A stretch of 64,000 nucleotides of DNA from Methanospirillum purgamenti (GCF_018502485.1 NZ_CP075546.1), one strand, 5' to 3'; shown: positions 18,032 through 26,825, numbered from the stretch's first letter. The notes: generated by a model not told the origin, from the sequence alone. Program-made: numbers and translations.

Positions 18032-18818
18032 TCTCTTTTTCATATGTTCCTACAAGATTACCTGCAAAATCTCCAAGAGTTGGAATAAGTCTGAAAAGAC
18101 TGTAAGCTAAAGCAATTAAGAATATGAGAGCCAAACCTTCAGCAAGAATATTATGTGCCCAGAAAAAACTTGAATATCCAATCTCTGGATTTCCTGAAAT
18201 ATCGGGAAGGAAAGAAAAAAACTGACTTGTATATGCCATTATAACTCCAGCATTTCGAAATAGATTAAGTATGTAAATGACGGGAGCGATAAGAAGAAAG
18301 GCTAACACCTTCTGTTTTATCGTAGTAGGAACAGCAGATGCTACACCCAGCATAATTGCGATCGCCTGTATTCCAGTACATGCGAGAATAATTTCAACTC
18401 TGAATATCCCACTTTGAAATGTATTCCATAATACAATGTCCACCTGGTATCCGATAAGATCCAACACATACCTGGTATGAGAAACGACAAGAGATATGAG
18501 AGCGTTTCCTACCTCTTCAATGAACGCAAACGGCGCATAAATAATAAATGCCACCCCGGCAGCACGAGTAAGACTTAATACAGCAATATTTTTCCTGAGA
18601 AGAAGTCGAATCGTAATGAGTAAGAATGGTATTGAGAGAACTGCCATGACCGGATACAAGATATTGCTTTCTTCTATCCAGGATGGAAGACCTCCGATAA
18701 AGACGATGATTATCGTTGTCCATGCTAAGATCCCTGCATACTCCCGATGTATACCCGGAAAAAGAGCGAGTAAGAAAAATAGACAAGAAACAGGAATTAG
18801 GAATTCAAACATCCTCAT
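18003..18818 (-). CDS. Archaeosortase/exosortase family transpeptidase
   Basis: A multi-pass membrane protease-transpeptidase that cleaves C-terminal sorting tails of surface proteins and attaches them to a lipid. The three family catalytic residues are visible: Cys147 in ACTGIQAIAIMLG, Arg188 in NLFRNAGVIM, and His222 in WAHNILAEG. About seven membrane segments span 271 residues. A plausible substrate tail with an SPISGF motif is encoded 3 kb away (21752-22348). The gene is divergent from the TFS gene. The archaeosortase subclass (PGF-CTERM or other) needs a profile search. Confidence 0.88.
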   Translation of the reverse strand: MRMFEFLIPVSCLFFLLALFPGIHREYAGILAWTTIIIVFIGGLPSWIEESNILYPVMAVLSIPFLLITIRLLLRKNIAVLSLTRAAGVAFIIYAPFAFIEEVGNALISLVVSHTRYVLDLIGYQVDIVLWNTFQSGIFRVEIILACTGIQAIAIMLGVASAVPTTIKQKVLAFLLIAPVIYILNLFRNAGVIMAYTSQFFSFLPDISGNPEIGYSSFFWAHNILAEGLALIFLIALAYSLFRLIPTLGDFAGNLVGTYEKEIKSIVYKDR

Positions 18819-18890
18819 ATTGTCTGAATGAGAATGTGATAATTATTCTCTATGGGAGAGGTTATTCACACGAGTAAGGAAGTACTGCTG

Positions 18891-18900
18891 TATATTTTAA
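18891..18900 (+). promoter_or_regulatory. TATA box of the TFS gene
   Basis: TATATTTTAA lies about 30 bases before the ATG candidates at 18921 and 18927. That spacing predicts a transcript starting at or just before the start codon, so the TFS message is probably leaderless. Confidence 0.5.
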
Positions 18901-18926
18901 ATGTATCTTTGTCAGACTTTATGAGT

Positions 18927-19244
18927 ATGTTTTGTGAGAAGTGCGGAAAATTACTAAAAAATCAAGGTGGCTCATTTGTCTGCACCTCTTGTGGCTGGGA
19001 AAAAGAGGGTCATGGCGAGACTAAAATGAAGATCACCGATAAGAGAAAAGAAAAAGAAATCGTCATTGTAGAAGACACCGAATCACTCCGCACACTTCCA
19101 ACCATCGCTGTAAAGTGCCCGAATTGTGGGAATGGAGAAGCGTTCTGGTGGCTGCGGCAGCTTCGTTCAGCTGATGAAAGTGAGGTCCGGTTTTTTAGAT
19201 GTACGAATAGTAAGTGTAATCATACCTGGCGTGAATACGACTAA
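18927..19244 (+). CDS. tfs: Transcription factor S (TFS/TFIIS-like)
   Basis: TFS stimulates RNA cleavage by backtracked archaeal RNA polymerase. The N-terminal zinc ribbon (MFCEKCGKLL ... FVCTSCGW) and C-terminal ribbon (CPNCGNGEAFWW ... RCTNSKCNHTW) are both present; the C-terminal loop has the essential acidic pair in RSADES. The protein is about 105 residues, the usual length. The start at 18927 gives the family N-terminus; a Met two codons earlier (18921) is equally compatible with the TATA box, while the far-upstream ATG is not. It lies divergent from the archaeosortase gene. Confidence 0.92.
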   Translation: MFCEKCGKLLKNQGGSFVCTSCGWEKEGHGETKMKITDKRKEKEIVIVEDTESLRTLPTIAVKCPNCGNGEAFWWLRQLRSADESEVRFFRCTNSKCNHTWREYD

Positions 19245-19284
19245 TTTTTCCTATCATTTTTAACATCCTTTAAAAAATTATTTT

Positions 19285-19294
19285 TAAATTTTTT
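19285..19294 (+). terminator. Poly-T termination signal after TFS
   Basis: Several T-runs follow the TFS stop, the longest being seven T near 19287-19293. No gene is seen in the remaining AT-rich gap to 19431. Confidence 0.35.
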
Positions 19295-19431
19295 TGTGAA
19301 TATTTCTAAAAAATTTAGGGATGTTCATTTAAATTATGCAATTTCCTTTATGGAAATTCTTAAACGTAAGAGTTATATTAATTCACCATATACTCTCTTC
19401 TCTGCCATGGAAAATAGTAAGATGAATAAAT

Positions 19432-19755
19432 TTAGTATTTTCGATTTCCCTTTCTTCGATTCGTTGAAATGGATCGCCGGGTCTGAACTGAGGTTCTGAA
19501 TCTGAGCGATTCATTGACCAGACTTTTTACCCAGGAATCTACAGAGACTTCAATCTCCTCAGGGGTCAGGTTATACATACATGGCCAATGAATAAAGTCG
19601 GAAATTTCTGATAATTCCCATCTCCTTTCATCAGATCCGGGTTTTTCATCTTTCCCAAGATTACATCTCCCTTCACCAGTATCTGAAGTAAATACAAAGA
19701 AAGCACAGGCTGAACAAGGTCGTATTTGTCTTTTTTCAGGGGGGGTAACGGTCAT
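19432..19755 (-). CDS. Small four-cysteine protein of unknown function
   Basis: I do not recognise this 107-residue soluble product. It has Cys14-x2-Cys17, Cys31 and Cys59 in the contexts RPCSACAFF, EGRCNLG and HWPCMYNL, spaced as a possible zinc or iron-sulfur site. The C-terminal 30 residues are basic (RTSVQTRRSISTNRRKGNRK). It lies just downstream of the split YedE transporter genes on the same strand (36-base gap), so it could be a third member of that operon with a redox or sulfur-related role, but that is inference from position only. Confidence 0.5.
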   Translation of the reverse strand: MTVTPPEKRQIRPCSACAFFVFTSDTGEGRCNLGKDEKPGSDERRWELSEISDFIHWPCMYNLTPEEIEVSVDSWVKSLVNESLRFRTSVQTRRSISTNRRKGNRKY

Positions 19756-19791
19756 ATATGTGCTCTAAAAAATTATTGATTGCTTCATTCT

Positions 19792-20349
19792 TTATAATCC
19801 GAATACCGGAAGACACTGTAAAACTGCTATCATGAGAAGAATCATAATTATTACTACGATCCATCGAGGAATTCGAATCAATTCAGGAATAGTTTCTACA
19901 GGAAACGTTCCAATAGTTAATACTTTAGAATTTATTATGGGATAAAAATGTGCAAAAATTCCAGTACCTATTAGTATTCCAACCGCTCCTCCTATAAGAG
20001 CATCCATCTGTCCCTGTCCTATTGCACCTGCAACAGTTCCCGGACAATATCCAAGAAGAGCAAATCCAATTCCAAATAATAGTCCCCCAATAACATTTGA
20101 ACCTATTGAACCAGGAAAGGTGTGAAATTCAATCCAGCCTAGAGTTTTCATCAGATGTATTCCAATCATCCCAACGACTACTGCAGAGATCATAACTTTT
20201 ACTACCGTAAAATCGGTAAGAAGAAGTTGTCCGATTATAATGTCATAACTCGTTACTCCTCCTTTCTGAAGACAAAACCCCAACCCGATACCGATGAATA
20301 ATCCGAAAAATTTCTGAAGTAGGCTATTTGTATGGTATTGTTCGAACAT
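19792..20349 (-). CDS. YeeE/YedE-family half transporter (second gene)
   Basis: A 185-residue membrane protein, about five helices, of the YeeE/YedE (DUF395/PmpB-like) sulfur-compound transporter family. Family features are LQKGGVTSYDIIIGQ (about residues 24-38) and GYCPGTVAGAIGQGQMD (about 100-116) with a conserved Cys. Characterised members move thiosulfate or other sulfur compounds. It follows the sister half-gene by 9 bases on the same strand, so the two probably assemble into one full-size transporter. Substrate is inferred from the family only. Confidence 0.82.
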   Translation of the reverse strand: MFEQYHTNSLLQKFFGLFIGIGLGFCLQKGGVTSYDIIIGQLLLTDFTVVKVMISAVVVGMIGIHLMKTLGWIEFHTFPGSIGSNVIGGLLFGIGFALLGYCPGTVAGAIGQGQMDALIGGAVGILIGTGIFAHFYPIINSKVLTIGTFPVETIPELIRIPRWIVVIIMILLMIAVLQCLPVFGL

Positions 20350-20358
20350 CCTGTCACC

Positions 20359-20886
20359 TTATAGAGAATATAGCAGTATTGCTGTTACAATTCCTGCAAT
20401 AAAAAATCCAATAACTGAAACCATGCTAGCAAGAGATAATTGAGCTAGACCGGAAATCCCATGTCCGCTGGTACATCCCCATGCCCATCTTGCTCCAAGC
20501 CCCATTAAAATCCCACCTATGAGAGCTGTCAGAAATCGGAAAAGGAGATTATCTCCAAAAAATGTGTAAAAAGTGTGTGGAATAAATATAATCTGAAATG
20601 TTCCTGATATGTATGATGATAAGAAAGAACCAATAATGATGCCTACAACCATCATCCATTGCCATTCAATTACGGGAGGAAAAATAGTATAATATTCCAA
20701 ATTTTTTACTTTTTCCGGATTAAATGCACTTTCAATCATTCCGGATGTCCGTGAAAAAGCGGTACTACATCCCAATGGTTTATTTGAAAATAAAAAGGAA
20801 CACCAGAGAAGCAATCCGATACCTGCACCAGCCAGATATGGTGACCACCTCGGTTCCAGCAACAATTCAAGCATACCAATATTCAT
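20359..20886 (-). CDS. YeeE/YedE-family half transporter (first gene)
   Basis: A 175-residue membrane protein of the same family as the following gene. It carries the Cys-containing loops NKPLGCSTAFSRTSGM (about residues 31-46) and WAWGCTSGHGISGLAQLS (about 133-150), which correspond to sulfur-relay cysteines in full-length YeeE. Together with the 185-residue partner it makes a two-component version of the single-chain bacterial transporter. It leads an apparent operon transcribed leftward. The start context ATGAATATTGG has no strong ribosome site. Confidence 0.82.
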   Translation of the reverse strand: MNIGMLELLLEPRWSPYLAGAGIGLLLWCSFLFSNKPLGCSTAFSRTSGMIESAFNPEKVKNLEYYTIFPPVIEWQWMMVVGIIIGSFLSSYISGTFQIIFIPHTFYTFFGDNLLFRFLTALIGGILMGLGARWAWGCTSGHGISGLAQLSLASMVSVIGFFIAGIVTAILLYSL

Positions 20887-20953
20887 TCTTCTAATGATTT
20901 GAATGGTTCGATGAAACCATAAAATAGTGAAATAATTATTAATTTTTAAAATG

Positions 20954-21706
20954 TTACAAAAGAGAATTTTTTGAAGATGATAAAAGAAAAATCAGGAGTT
21001 TTTCTAAAAATTCAATACCTTGTTGATATAAAAAAATTCTATCAAGAATGTCCATTTTTGGATATTCATCTTCTGTTATTCCTGTATCTTTTTCTACCAA
21101 CATTAGAAAATTTAAAATATCGTTCTCATATAATTCCGGATGAAATTGTAGTCCAATAACAAAATCTGCATATATAAATGCCTGATTTGTACAAGTTTGC
21201 GAAGAATAGAGATGGACTGCTTTTTCTGGTATTGAAAAGGTATCCTGATGCCATTGAAATATTTCAAGAGTATTCGGAAACAGGTGATCTATTTCTGAAT
21301 GAATCTTGTGTTCATTATTTCGGCAAATATGAGTCCATCCAAATTCAGGTACTGGGAGTCTGGTTACTACGCCACCTAATACGTCTGCAATAAGTTGAGC
21401 ACCAAGACATATCCCCAAGACAGGTATTGAAAGATCAATAATCTCTTTGATATACTTTTTTTCTAAAATAAGCCATGGAAATATATCATGTTCATATATG
21501 TTCATCGGTCCGCCCATAATAATGAGAAGAAGGACTTCATTATGGTCCGGAAATGGTTCTCTTTCCCAGACCTTTATCTCTTTTACCGGGATGGATTGAC
21601 TGGCTAACCACGAAGTAATATAACAGGGTGTCTCATATGGTGCGTGTTCAAGCGCGACAACATATTTTCCTTTTGATAGTGGTTCGATTTTTAAAATTTC
21701 AGACAT
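20954..21706 (-). CDS. Class I glutamine amidotransferase-like protein
   Basis: The domain matches the GuaA/YfeJ-type glutamine amidotransferase fold: nucleophile Cys100 in LGICLGAQLIADVLGG, and His189/Glu191 in LQFHPEL complete the triad. MGGPMN near residue 64 forms the oxyanion loop. There is no synthetase domain attached, so it is a stand-alone amidotransferase, or a gamma-glutamyl hydrolase-like enzyme, acting on an unknown partner. The C-terminal 45 residues are extra and helical. Length is 250 residues. It is divergent from the secreted protein gene 45 bases away. Confidence 0.8.
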   Translation of the reverse strand: MSEILKIEPLSKGKYVVALEHAPYETPCYITSWLASQSIPVKEIKVWEREPFPDHNEVLLLIIMGGPMNIYEHDIFPWLILEKKYIKEIIDLSIPVLGICLGAQLIADVLGGVVTRLPVPEFGWTHICRNNEHKIHSEIDHLFPNTLEIFQWHQDTFSIPEKAVHLYSSQTCTNQAFIYADFVIGLQFHPELYENDILNFLMLVEKDTGITEDEYPKMDILDRIFLYQQGIEFLEKLLIFLLSSSKNSLL

Positions 21707-21751
21707 GTTTTATGTACTTGATTTATTCTTTTTTAGCATCTAAATAGTATC

Positions 21752-22348
21752 ATGAACTGGTATTCAGCTATTGGAATTGTGTGTCTTTTATTCTGTATTA
21801 TATCTCCGATTTATGCAGATATTTCTGTCCTGCCGGTTTATTCCGTAGGAGATGAGATTATCATCGGTGGAAATACAAATTACAATACTGACAATAAAGT
21901 TCTCATTGAAATCTGGCCTGCATCTTTTGGTCCTAAAGGTAAATATGAATCATCAATGACTGGTGGCGGTTCAGGAGTTGTTCCTGTAGTATCAACAAAT
22001 GGCACCTATTCCTGGAATTTATCATTCAATTCTGCAGAATGGATGCCTGATTCATATATGGTACGGACTGAGGTAATAGGGAAAGGATATGTAGAGACCG
22101 TAATGTTTGATTTGACTGAAGAAAAAATGGAGACTGGTAATACACCTGTCCCGACAATAATCCAATCTGGTTCCGAAACGGTAGAAGAGAATAATACTCT
22201 TGTTCCGACATTAACCACTATTCCGGAAACAAATATAACAACTCCTTCACCTATTGAGACTCAGAAAAGTCCTATATCTGGCTTTTGTGTTCTTCTCTCA
22301 CTGGTTCTCGGTGCAACCATGGTTTTCATTATGAAGAATCGCCAATAA
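21752..22348 (+). CDS. Secreted protein with C-terminal sorting-like tail
   Basis: A 198-residue protein with a signal peptide (IGIVCLLFCIISPIYA, about residues 6-21), a beta-rich domain with YSVGDEIIIGGNTN like Methanomicrobiales DUF3821-type surface domains, a Thr/Pro-rich stalk (about 130-170), then SPISGFCVLLSLVLGA and a short basic tail ending KNRQ. That order, stalk, S-P-x-x-G-F, membrane helix, basic tail, is the form of archaeosortase substrates. I infer it is processed by the archaeosortase at 18003-18818. Its coding end overlaps the convergent small gene by 20 bases. Confidence 0.72.
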   Translation: MNWYSAIGIVCLLFCIISPIYADISVLPVYSVGDEIIIGGNTNYNTDNKVLIEIWPASFGPKGKYESSMTGGGSGVVPVVSTNGTYSWNLSFNSAEWMPDSYMVRTEVIGKGYVETVMFDLTEEKMETGNTPVPTIIQSGSETVEENNTLVPTLTTIPETNITTPSPIETQKSPISGFCVLLSLVLGATMVFIMKNRQ

Positions 22349-22568
22349 ATTCCTGTAACTGAGCTCTGAAAAATTTTTCAACTTCAATCATCGTTTCTTT
22401 TTTTCCCCGAGCAGCAATGAGATTTCGCACATCACCTTCCATGTTCGCAAATGATATGGGCTCTCCTCTATCTACAAGTTCAACGTCAAATTTATTTATT
22501 ATTTCACGAATGATGGTCCGGGGGGTCCCAGGAGGAAAAACAAGGTCATATAACTGCTCATCTTCCAT
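22329..22568 (-). CDS. Small protein of unknown function next to mmp14
   Basis: This 79-residue acidic protein is not recognised. The clear stretch GTPRTIIREIINKFDVELVDRG (about residues 14-35, helix-strand) and the C-terminal helix KKETMIEVEKFFRAQLQEF suggest a compact alpha/beta fold, with no Cys. It is 60 bases downstream of mmp14 on the same strand, so the two are probably one transcription unit and may work together, an inference from position. Its end overlaps the secreted protein gene's end by 20 bases on the opposite strand. Confidence 0.6.
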   Translation of the reverse strand: MEDEQLYDLVFPPGTPRTIIREIINKFDVELVDRGEPISFANMEGDVRNLIAARGKKETMIEVEKFFRAQLQEFIGDSS

Positions 22569-22627
22569 GCTTCAATCGTTTGCCATTATACATGGATGAG
22601 CATTTCCTTTTGAATCGGAAAAAGAGT

Positions 22628-24136
22628 TTATTTTCCTATTGCAATCCGCCTGGACATAATACATTTCCCCCCTCTGACGCCACCAATAGGCTTGTCAGGC
22701 TTTCCTAAGGAATTCATACATCTGCCCATTAGGGCTGCTCCTCTGGCAAGCCCATCATCAACAAAGACAACATGGTCAACAGGTTTTTGAAATAGTTTCC
22801 TGTCCATTATTCCCTGGAGAATATATTCTGGTTTTTTCCCGGAAATTGCTGCCCGTCCTGTAAATCCTATTGAGGTATCCGGATATATCAAATTCTGCTG
22901 GTCAACAACATCAATCATGCGTAATGCCATATCTGCACAAACTCGGTCAATAACCTCGTTTAGAATTGGCATTGAGTGTTTTGTTACTATCTCCTTACCG
23001 ATCTCACCAAGTGCATGGAGGTTGGAACCATTTACTCCTGCATCAACACCAATCAAAGCCACTCCTGATTGTATGGCCACTTCAGCATAGACTGGTACCA
23101 TCCCATATCTGGTTCTATCTTTTGGAACAATTTCTACAGATATGAGTTCATGACAGCGGGAAACATATGAACTGACGGTATCTGATATCTTTTTTGATCC
23201 AATAGATCCGGAAAGTCTGCTTTTTTCACCAAAAATATCAAGCGCGGTTCCGTTTTTCTCATTAACAAGACCAGTCCCTTTTACAATAGCATCCGGGATA
23301 GCCCCTGCCAGCCCACAAAAGTTACCAATTGTTTTAGAAAAGGGATTTGTTGATTTTAGATCCACCGGAGAGGTTATGCGACCATCAAGAGTTGTTCCAA
23401 AATCGATGGAAATACAGGGATTTCTAAAATCAACAGGGGTCCATTTTGCGCCTTCTTTAATCCCTGCCATGGCAAGTTCACCTTCCATCTCATTTGCTAC
23501 CATCTCAACTCCGGTAGTTCCCTGGGGAGGAACAACGCCTGCAACTGCCCCAGTAAAATTAACACGATCTGCAAATGAGAAGGGCTGGAGTTTTTGTGCC
23601 TGGTTCATTTTAGACATCGGCGGTGTCATCTTTTTTGGAGGAACTCCTGCTTCAAGACAGCCATTTGCAAGAGCAATAATAAAATCCCCTACTTGATCAG
23701 GCGAGTCCATGGCTGCCACAACTCCGGTACTCCGGACAACAAAATCAAGATCCTTTTTTATATCCAGTTTGGCATCTTTATGACACTTAATTAGTGTGTC
23801 ACGCACCAGTTCAGTAACTGATTCACGTGTCAGCTCGGTCCCATCCAATGTCCTGCCAAATACTTCTTCTCCAGGTAGGGGACGCCGCACATCCCGGCTC
23901 ATACTGACTGTTTTATTAATTACATAGCACATCCCGGTCTCAAGATTAACACCTGTCAGAATACATTTTGTCGTGGTGTTCCCCATCTCTACTGATGCCA
24001 CGATAAAATAGGGTTTTTCGTCGTATTCTCGGTGTTCCATTCCGGGCCCCCTCACAATAAGGGGTGGCGGAGGACTTTCGACAATGTAAGGTTTCGGAAG
24101 TGGCTTAAAAAATTTGTCGAAGATTCCCGGATTCAT
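22628..24136 (-). CDS. mmp14: Methanogenesis marker protein 14
   Basis: A 502-residue protein found mainly in methanogens and of unknown biochemical role. It has an ASKHA/hydantoinase-like nucleotide-binding N-terminus, ASVEMGNTTTKCIL (phosphate-1 motif near residues 48-60), and a second motif SIDFGTTLDGR in the middle. The far-upstream in-frame start would add 49 residues that run through a divergent promoter, so I use the ATG at 24136. The gene precedes the 79-residue gene on the same strand. It faces a small Cys-rich gene across a shared promoter region around 24197-24210. Confidence 0.9.
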   Translation of the reverse strand: MNPGIFDKFFKPLPKPYIVESPPPPLIVRGPGMEHREYDEKPYFIVASVEMGNTTTKCILTGVNLETGMCYVINKTVSMSRDVRRPLPGEEVFGRTLDGTELTRESVTELVRDTLIKCHKDAKLDIKKDLDFVVRSTGVVAAMDSPDQVGDFIIALANGCLEAGVPPKKMTPPMSKMNQAQKLQPFSFADRVNFTGAVAGVVPPQGTTGVEMVANEMEGELAMAGIKEGAKWTPVDFRNPCISIDFGTTLDGRITSPVDLKSTNPFSKTIGNFCGLAGAIPDAIVKGTGLVNEKNGTALDIFGEKSRLSGSIGSKKISDTVSSYVSRCHELISVEIVPKDRTRYGMVPVYAEVAIQSGVALIGVDAGVNGSNLHALGEIGKEIVTKHSMPILNEVIDRVCADMALRMIDVVDQQNLIYPDTSIGFTGRAAISGKKPEYILQGIMDRKLFQKPVDHVVFVDDGLARGAALMGRCMNSLGKPDKPIGGVRGGKCIMSRRIAIGK

Positions 24137-24196
24137 AAAAACCTGTGACTCAGGGTTTGCGATATATGTTTCGATTTGAGTGTCAGATAAGTCAAA

Positions 24197-24211
24197 TGTA
24201 TATCTATAAAT
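24197..24211. promoter_or_regulatory. Shared TATA region between mmp14 and Cys-rich small gene
   Basis: The stretch ATATCTATAAATG on the forward strand lies about 26 bases before the ATG at 24232, and its complement TTTATAGATATAC serves leftward transcription of mmp14. The two genes therefore probably start from overlapping TATA elements; the rightward message may be leaderless. Confidence 0.4.
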
Positions 24212-24231
24212 GTGACATCTTTCAGAATCTG

Positions 24232-24456
24232 ATGAGTATGTCAGATCCGCATTTTTGTCAAAATTGTCAGTTCTGTGTTCCAATCCTTGGTAAAAGCAAA
24301 GAAATATTGCGGCTTGAGTGTTGGAAAAATCCCCCAGTTCCGGTTTATGTTGGATCAGATAGCGATGGTAAATATAAAATCATACATATGCGATCAAAAG
24401 TTGAGCCTGCATGGAAATGTGCTGAATGGAAAGAGAAAAAGATGGGATTCTGGTGA
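24232..24456 (+). CDS. Small Cys-rich protein of unknown function
   Basis: A 74-residue product, probably starting MSMSDPHFCQNC (or two codons later). It has C-x2-C-x2-C at FCQNCQFC, another Cys in LECWKNP and one in WKCAEWKE, spaced as a likely metal or iron-sulfur site. No family is recognised. It is divergent from mmp14, with which it shares a promoter region, and precedes fprA by 127 bases. The longer reading from 24145 crosses the TATA box and was rejected. Confidence 0.5.
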   Translation: MSMSDPHFCQNCQFCVPILGKSKEILRLECWKNPPVPVYVGSDSDGKYKIIHMRSKVEPAWKCAEWKEKKMGFW

Positions 24457-24583
24457 TTTTTTCAATCCTTTTACTCATATAGATTCTTTCCCTCTACCTC
24501 TTTTTCGTCCTCAAAAAAATAGAAACGGGCTCTTTATGTTCTTTCCTGTTCATAATATTCAACAGATTATTTGAGGGATTGAA

Positions 24584-25771
24584 ATGGTAGTGAGAAAAAT
24601 TACTGATAAGATATTATCTGTTGGAACTATCGACTGGGATAGAAGGATTTTTGATAATCTTATTCCACTTCCAGAAGGCACTTCATATAATTCTTTTCTG
24701 ATAAGAGGAAAAGAAAAGACAGCTTTAATTGATACTGTAGATCCTGTCCATGAGGAAGAATTTATCACTAATCTTGTGAAGGCGGGATGTGATCGGATTG
24801 ATGCAATCATTATCAATCATGCAGAGCAGGATCACTCAGGAAGTCTGCCGGTAATTCTTGAATTATTCCCTGGTGCGAAGGTATATTGTACAGAGAAATG
24901 CAAAGACCTTTTATCCTCTTTACTGGATGTTCCTCCCTCTCGTATTGAGATTGTAAAAACCGGAGACAGTCTTAATCTTGGAGGAATTTCTCTTCAATTT
25001 ATTGAATATCCATGGGTTCATTGGCCAGAAACGATGGTTACCTATTGTCCTGAAGAGAAAATCTTATTCTCCTGTGATTTATTTGGTTCACATCTTGCAA
25101 CCTCTTCTCTATATATGGATGATCCATGCCGGACAGAAATTCTGGCAAAACGGTATTATGCAGAGATTATGATGCCATTTCGGAACAGCATCAAACAATA
25201 CCTGGCAAAAATTCAAGAGATGGACATTGCAATCATTGCTCCAAGCCACGGTCCTCTTCTAAATAATCCTCAGTGGATTTTAGAAAAATATGTAGATTGG
25301 ACGAGCGATTCAGTCAGGAATACCGTTCTCATTCCTTATGTCTCTATGCATGGCAGCACCGAAAGAATGGTTCGGATTTTTACCGATTTTCTTATGGAAC
25401 GGGGAATTGGTGTCAGACCTTTTAATCTGACCGGAGGAGATTCAGGTCTGTTAGCGCTTGAATTGGTTGATACTGCTACGGTTGTGTTTGCAACTCCTAC
25501 CGTTTTATTTGGGCCCCACCCGGAAATGGTAACTGCTGCATATCTGGCAAATCTTGTTAAACCAAAAACCAGGTATGCCTCAATAATTGGGTCATTTGGA
25601 TGGGGTGGAAAAACTGTTGAAACACTAAAATCAATGATTCCCCATATTAAAGCCGAATTGTTAAGCCCGGTTTACATCCAGGGAGCACCTGATGAAAAAT
25701 CCAGAGCAGACCTTCTTGCCCTTGCAGAAGCAATTGCAGAAAAGCACACATCTGATCCCCTCATATCTTGA
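24584..25771 (+). CDS. fprA: F420H2 oxidase, flavodiiron protein
   Basis: FprA reduces O2 to water with electrons from F420H2, an oxygen defence in methanogens. The N-terminal metallo-beta-lactamase domain has the diiron ligands H79-x-E81-x-D83-H84 (NHAEQDHSG), His146, Asp165 and His222; the C-terminal flavodoxin domain starts near residue 255 with the FMN loop VSMHGSTERM. Length is 395 residues, typical for methanogen FprA. Nitric oxide reductase activity is an alternative in this family. A GGGATTG-type site precedes the ATG. It is followed by prk after 30 bases. Confidence 0.9.
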   Translation: MVVRKITDKILSVGTIDWDRRIFDNLIPLPEGTSYNSFLIRGKEKTALIDTVDPVHEEEFITNLVKAGCDRIDAIIINHAEQDHSGSLPVILELFPGAKVYCTEKCKDLLSSLLDVPPSRIEIVKTGDSLNLGGISLQFIEYPWVHWPETMVTYCPEEKILFSCDLFGSHLATSSLYMDDPCRTEILAKRYYAEIMMPFRNSIKQYLAKIQEMDIAIIAPSHGPLLNNPQWILEKYVDWTSDSVRNTVLIPYVSMHGSTERMVRIFTDFLMERGIGVRPFNLTGGDSGLLALELVDTATVVFATPTVLFGPHPEMVTAAYLANLVKPKTRYASIIGSFGWGGKTVETLKSMIPHIKAELLSPVYIQGAPDEKSRADLLALAEAIAEKHTSDPLIS

Positions 25772-25801
25772 GACTGTGACAGATCGCGGTTTACAAAGAA
25801 A

Positions 25802-26803
25802 ATGCATATAGATATGACTCATCCGGAAAATTTCAGGGAAGTTATTCGACAGTCTCCAATAGTATACCTTATCGGAGTGGCTGGCGATTCAGGTTCAGGT
25901 AAGACCACATTTACCCGAGCAATATCCGATATATTTGGAGATGAACTTGTTTCTTCTATAACGGTGGATGATTATCATCTGTATGATCGTAATGACCGTG
26001 CAAAAATGGGTATTACCCCACTTCTTCATTCTGCAAATAATCTGACATTACTAGCTCAGAATCTCAGGGATATTAAAGCAGGAAAATCAATTTTAAAACC
26101 AGTTTACTCTCATGAACACGGAACTTTTGCTCGGAATGTGCAATTTGAGCCTACAAAATTTGTCATAGTCGAGGGACTCCATCCATATGCAACTGATGAA
26201 CTTCGTGCGCTCTATGATTACACGATATTTGTGGATCCAGATAAGGATGTCAAATATGACTGGAAGATCCGGCGTGATATGGGAAAACGAAATTACAATC
26301 GGACCGATGTTGAATCAGAGATAAAAAAAAGAGAACCTGATTATCATCAATATGTCGAACCACAACGATTGATTGCTGATGCGGTTATTCAGATAAAATA
26401 CTCCGCTTATGGAAAAGAAGAAGGGGAGAAGAGGAATGTATACCAGGTAATTCTTTCGATGCCTGCACAGGAGTATTGTTTTGAAGATATTGAACTTAAT
26501 ATCGATCTTTGCGATTTATTTAAAAAATCTTCACATAATTTTTCATTATCATGCATATCACAAAACCCGGATAATCGGAAGATGAGAGCACTTGTTGTCG
26601 ATGGGGAACTAATGCCTGACACCATTCATAAAATTGAACGGCAGATAGAATACCAAACCGGAGTATCTCCTATCAATATTTTCCGAAATCAGGAACACAT
26701 AACCGGCACGGATCTTGTACGTCTCATGCTTTCATGGCAGATTATTAATGGAAGAATTTCTTTGTCTCTATCTAACCATTCACAAACCGCATCCCTGATA
26801 TAA
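25802..26803 (+). CDS. prk: Archaeal-type phosphoribulokinase
   Basis: Converts ribulose 5-phosphate to ribulose 1,5-bisphosphate with ATP. Methanospirillum-type PRK takes part in a reductive hexulose-phosphate route. Evidence: Walker A GDSGSGKTT at 28-36, VDDYHLYDR (about 55-65) binding the substrate, and FVIVEGLHPYATDEL (about 120-134), the PRK motif separating it from uridine kinases. The C-terminal ~90 residues beyond a normal uridine kinase also fit archaeal PRK. It is 22 bases ahead of the NifH-like gene and 30 after fprA, suggesting one operon. No Rubisco is in this window. Confidence 0.85.
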   Translation: MHIDMTHPENFREVIRQSPIVYLIGVAGDSGSGKTTFTRAISDIFGDELVSSITVDDYHLYDRNDRAKMGITPLLHSANNLTLLAQNLRDIKAGKSILKPVYSHEHGTFARNVQFEPTKFVIVEGLHPYATDELRALYDYTIFVDPDKDVKYDWKIRRDMGKRNYNRTDVESEIKKREPDYHQYVEPQRLIADAVIQIKYSAYGKEEGEKRNVYQVILSMPAQEYCFEDIELNIDLCDLFKKSSHNFSLSCISQNPDNRKMRALVVDGELMPDTIHKIERQIEYQTGVSPINIFRNQEHITGTDLVRLMLSWQIINGRISLSLSNHSQTASLI

Positions 26804-26825
26804 TTAGCGTCAGTATTGAATAGGG

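Noticed and set aside
19296..19499. 67-codon forward ORF after TFS
   Set aside because: Overlaps the four-Cys gene on the opposite strand and lacks a start context; AT-rich chance reading.
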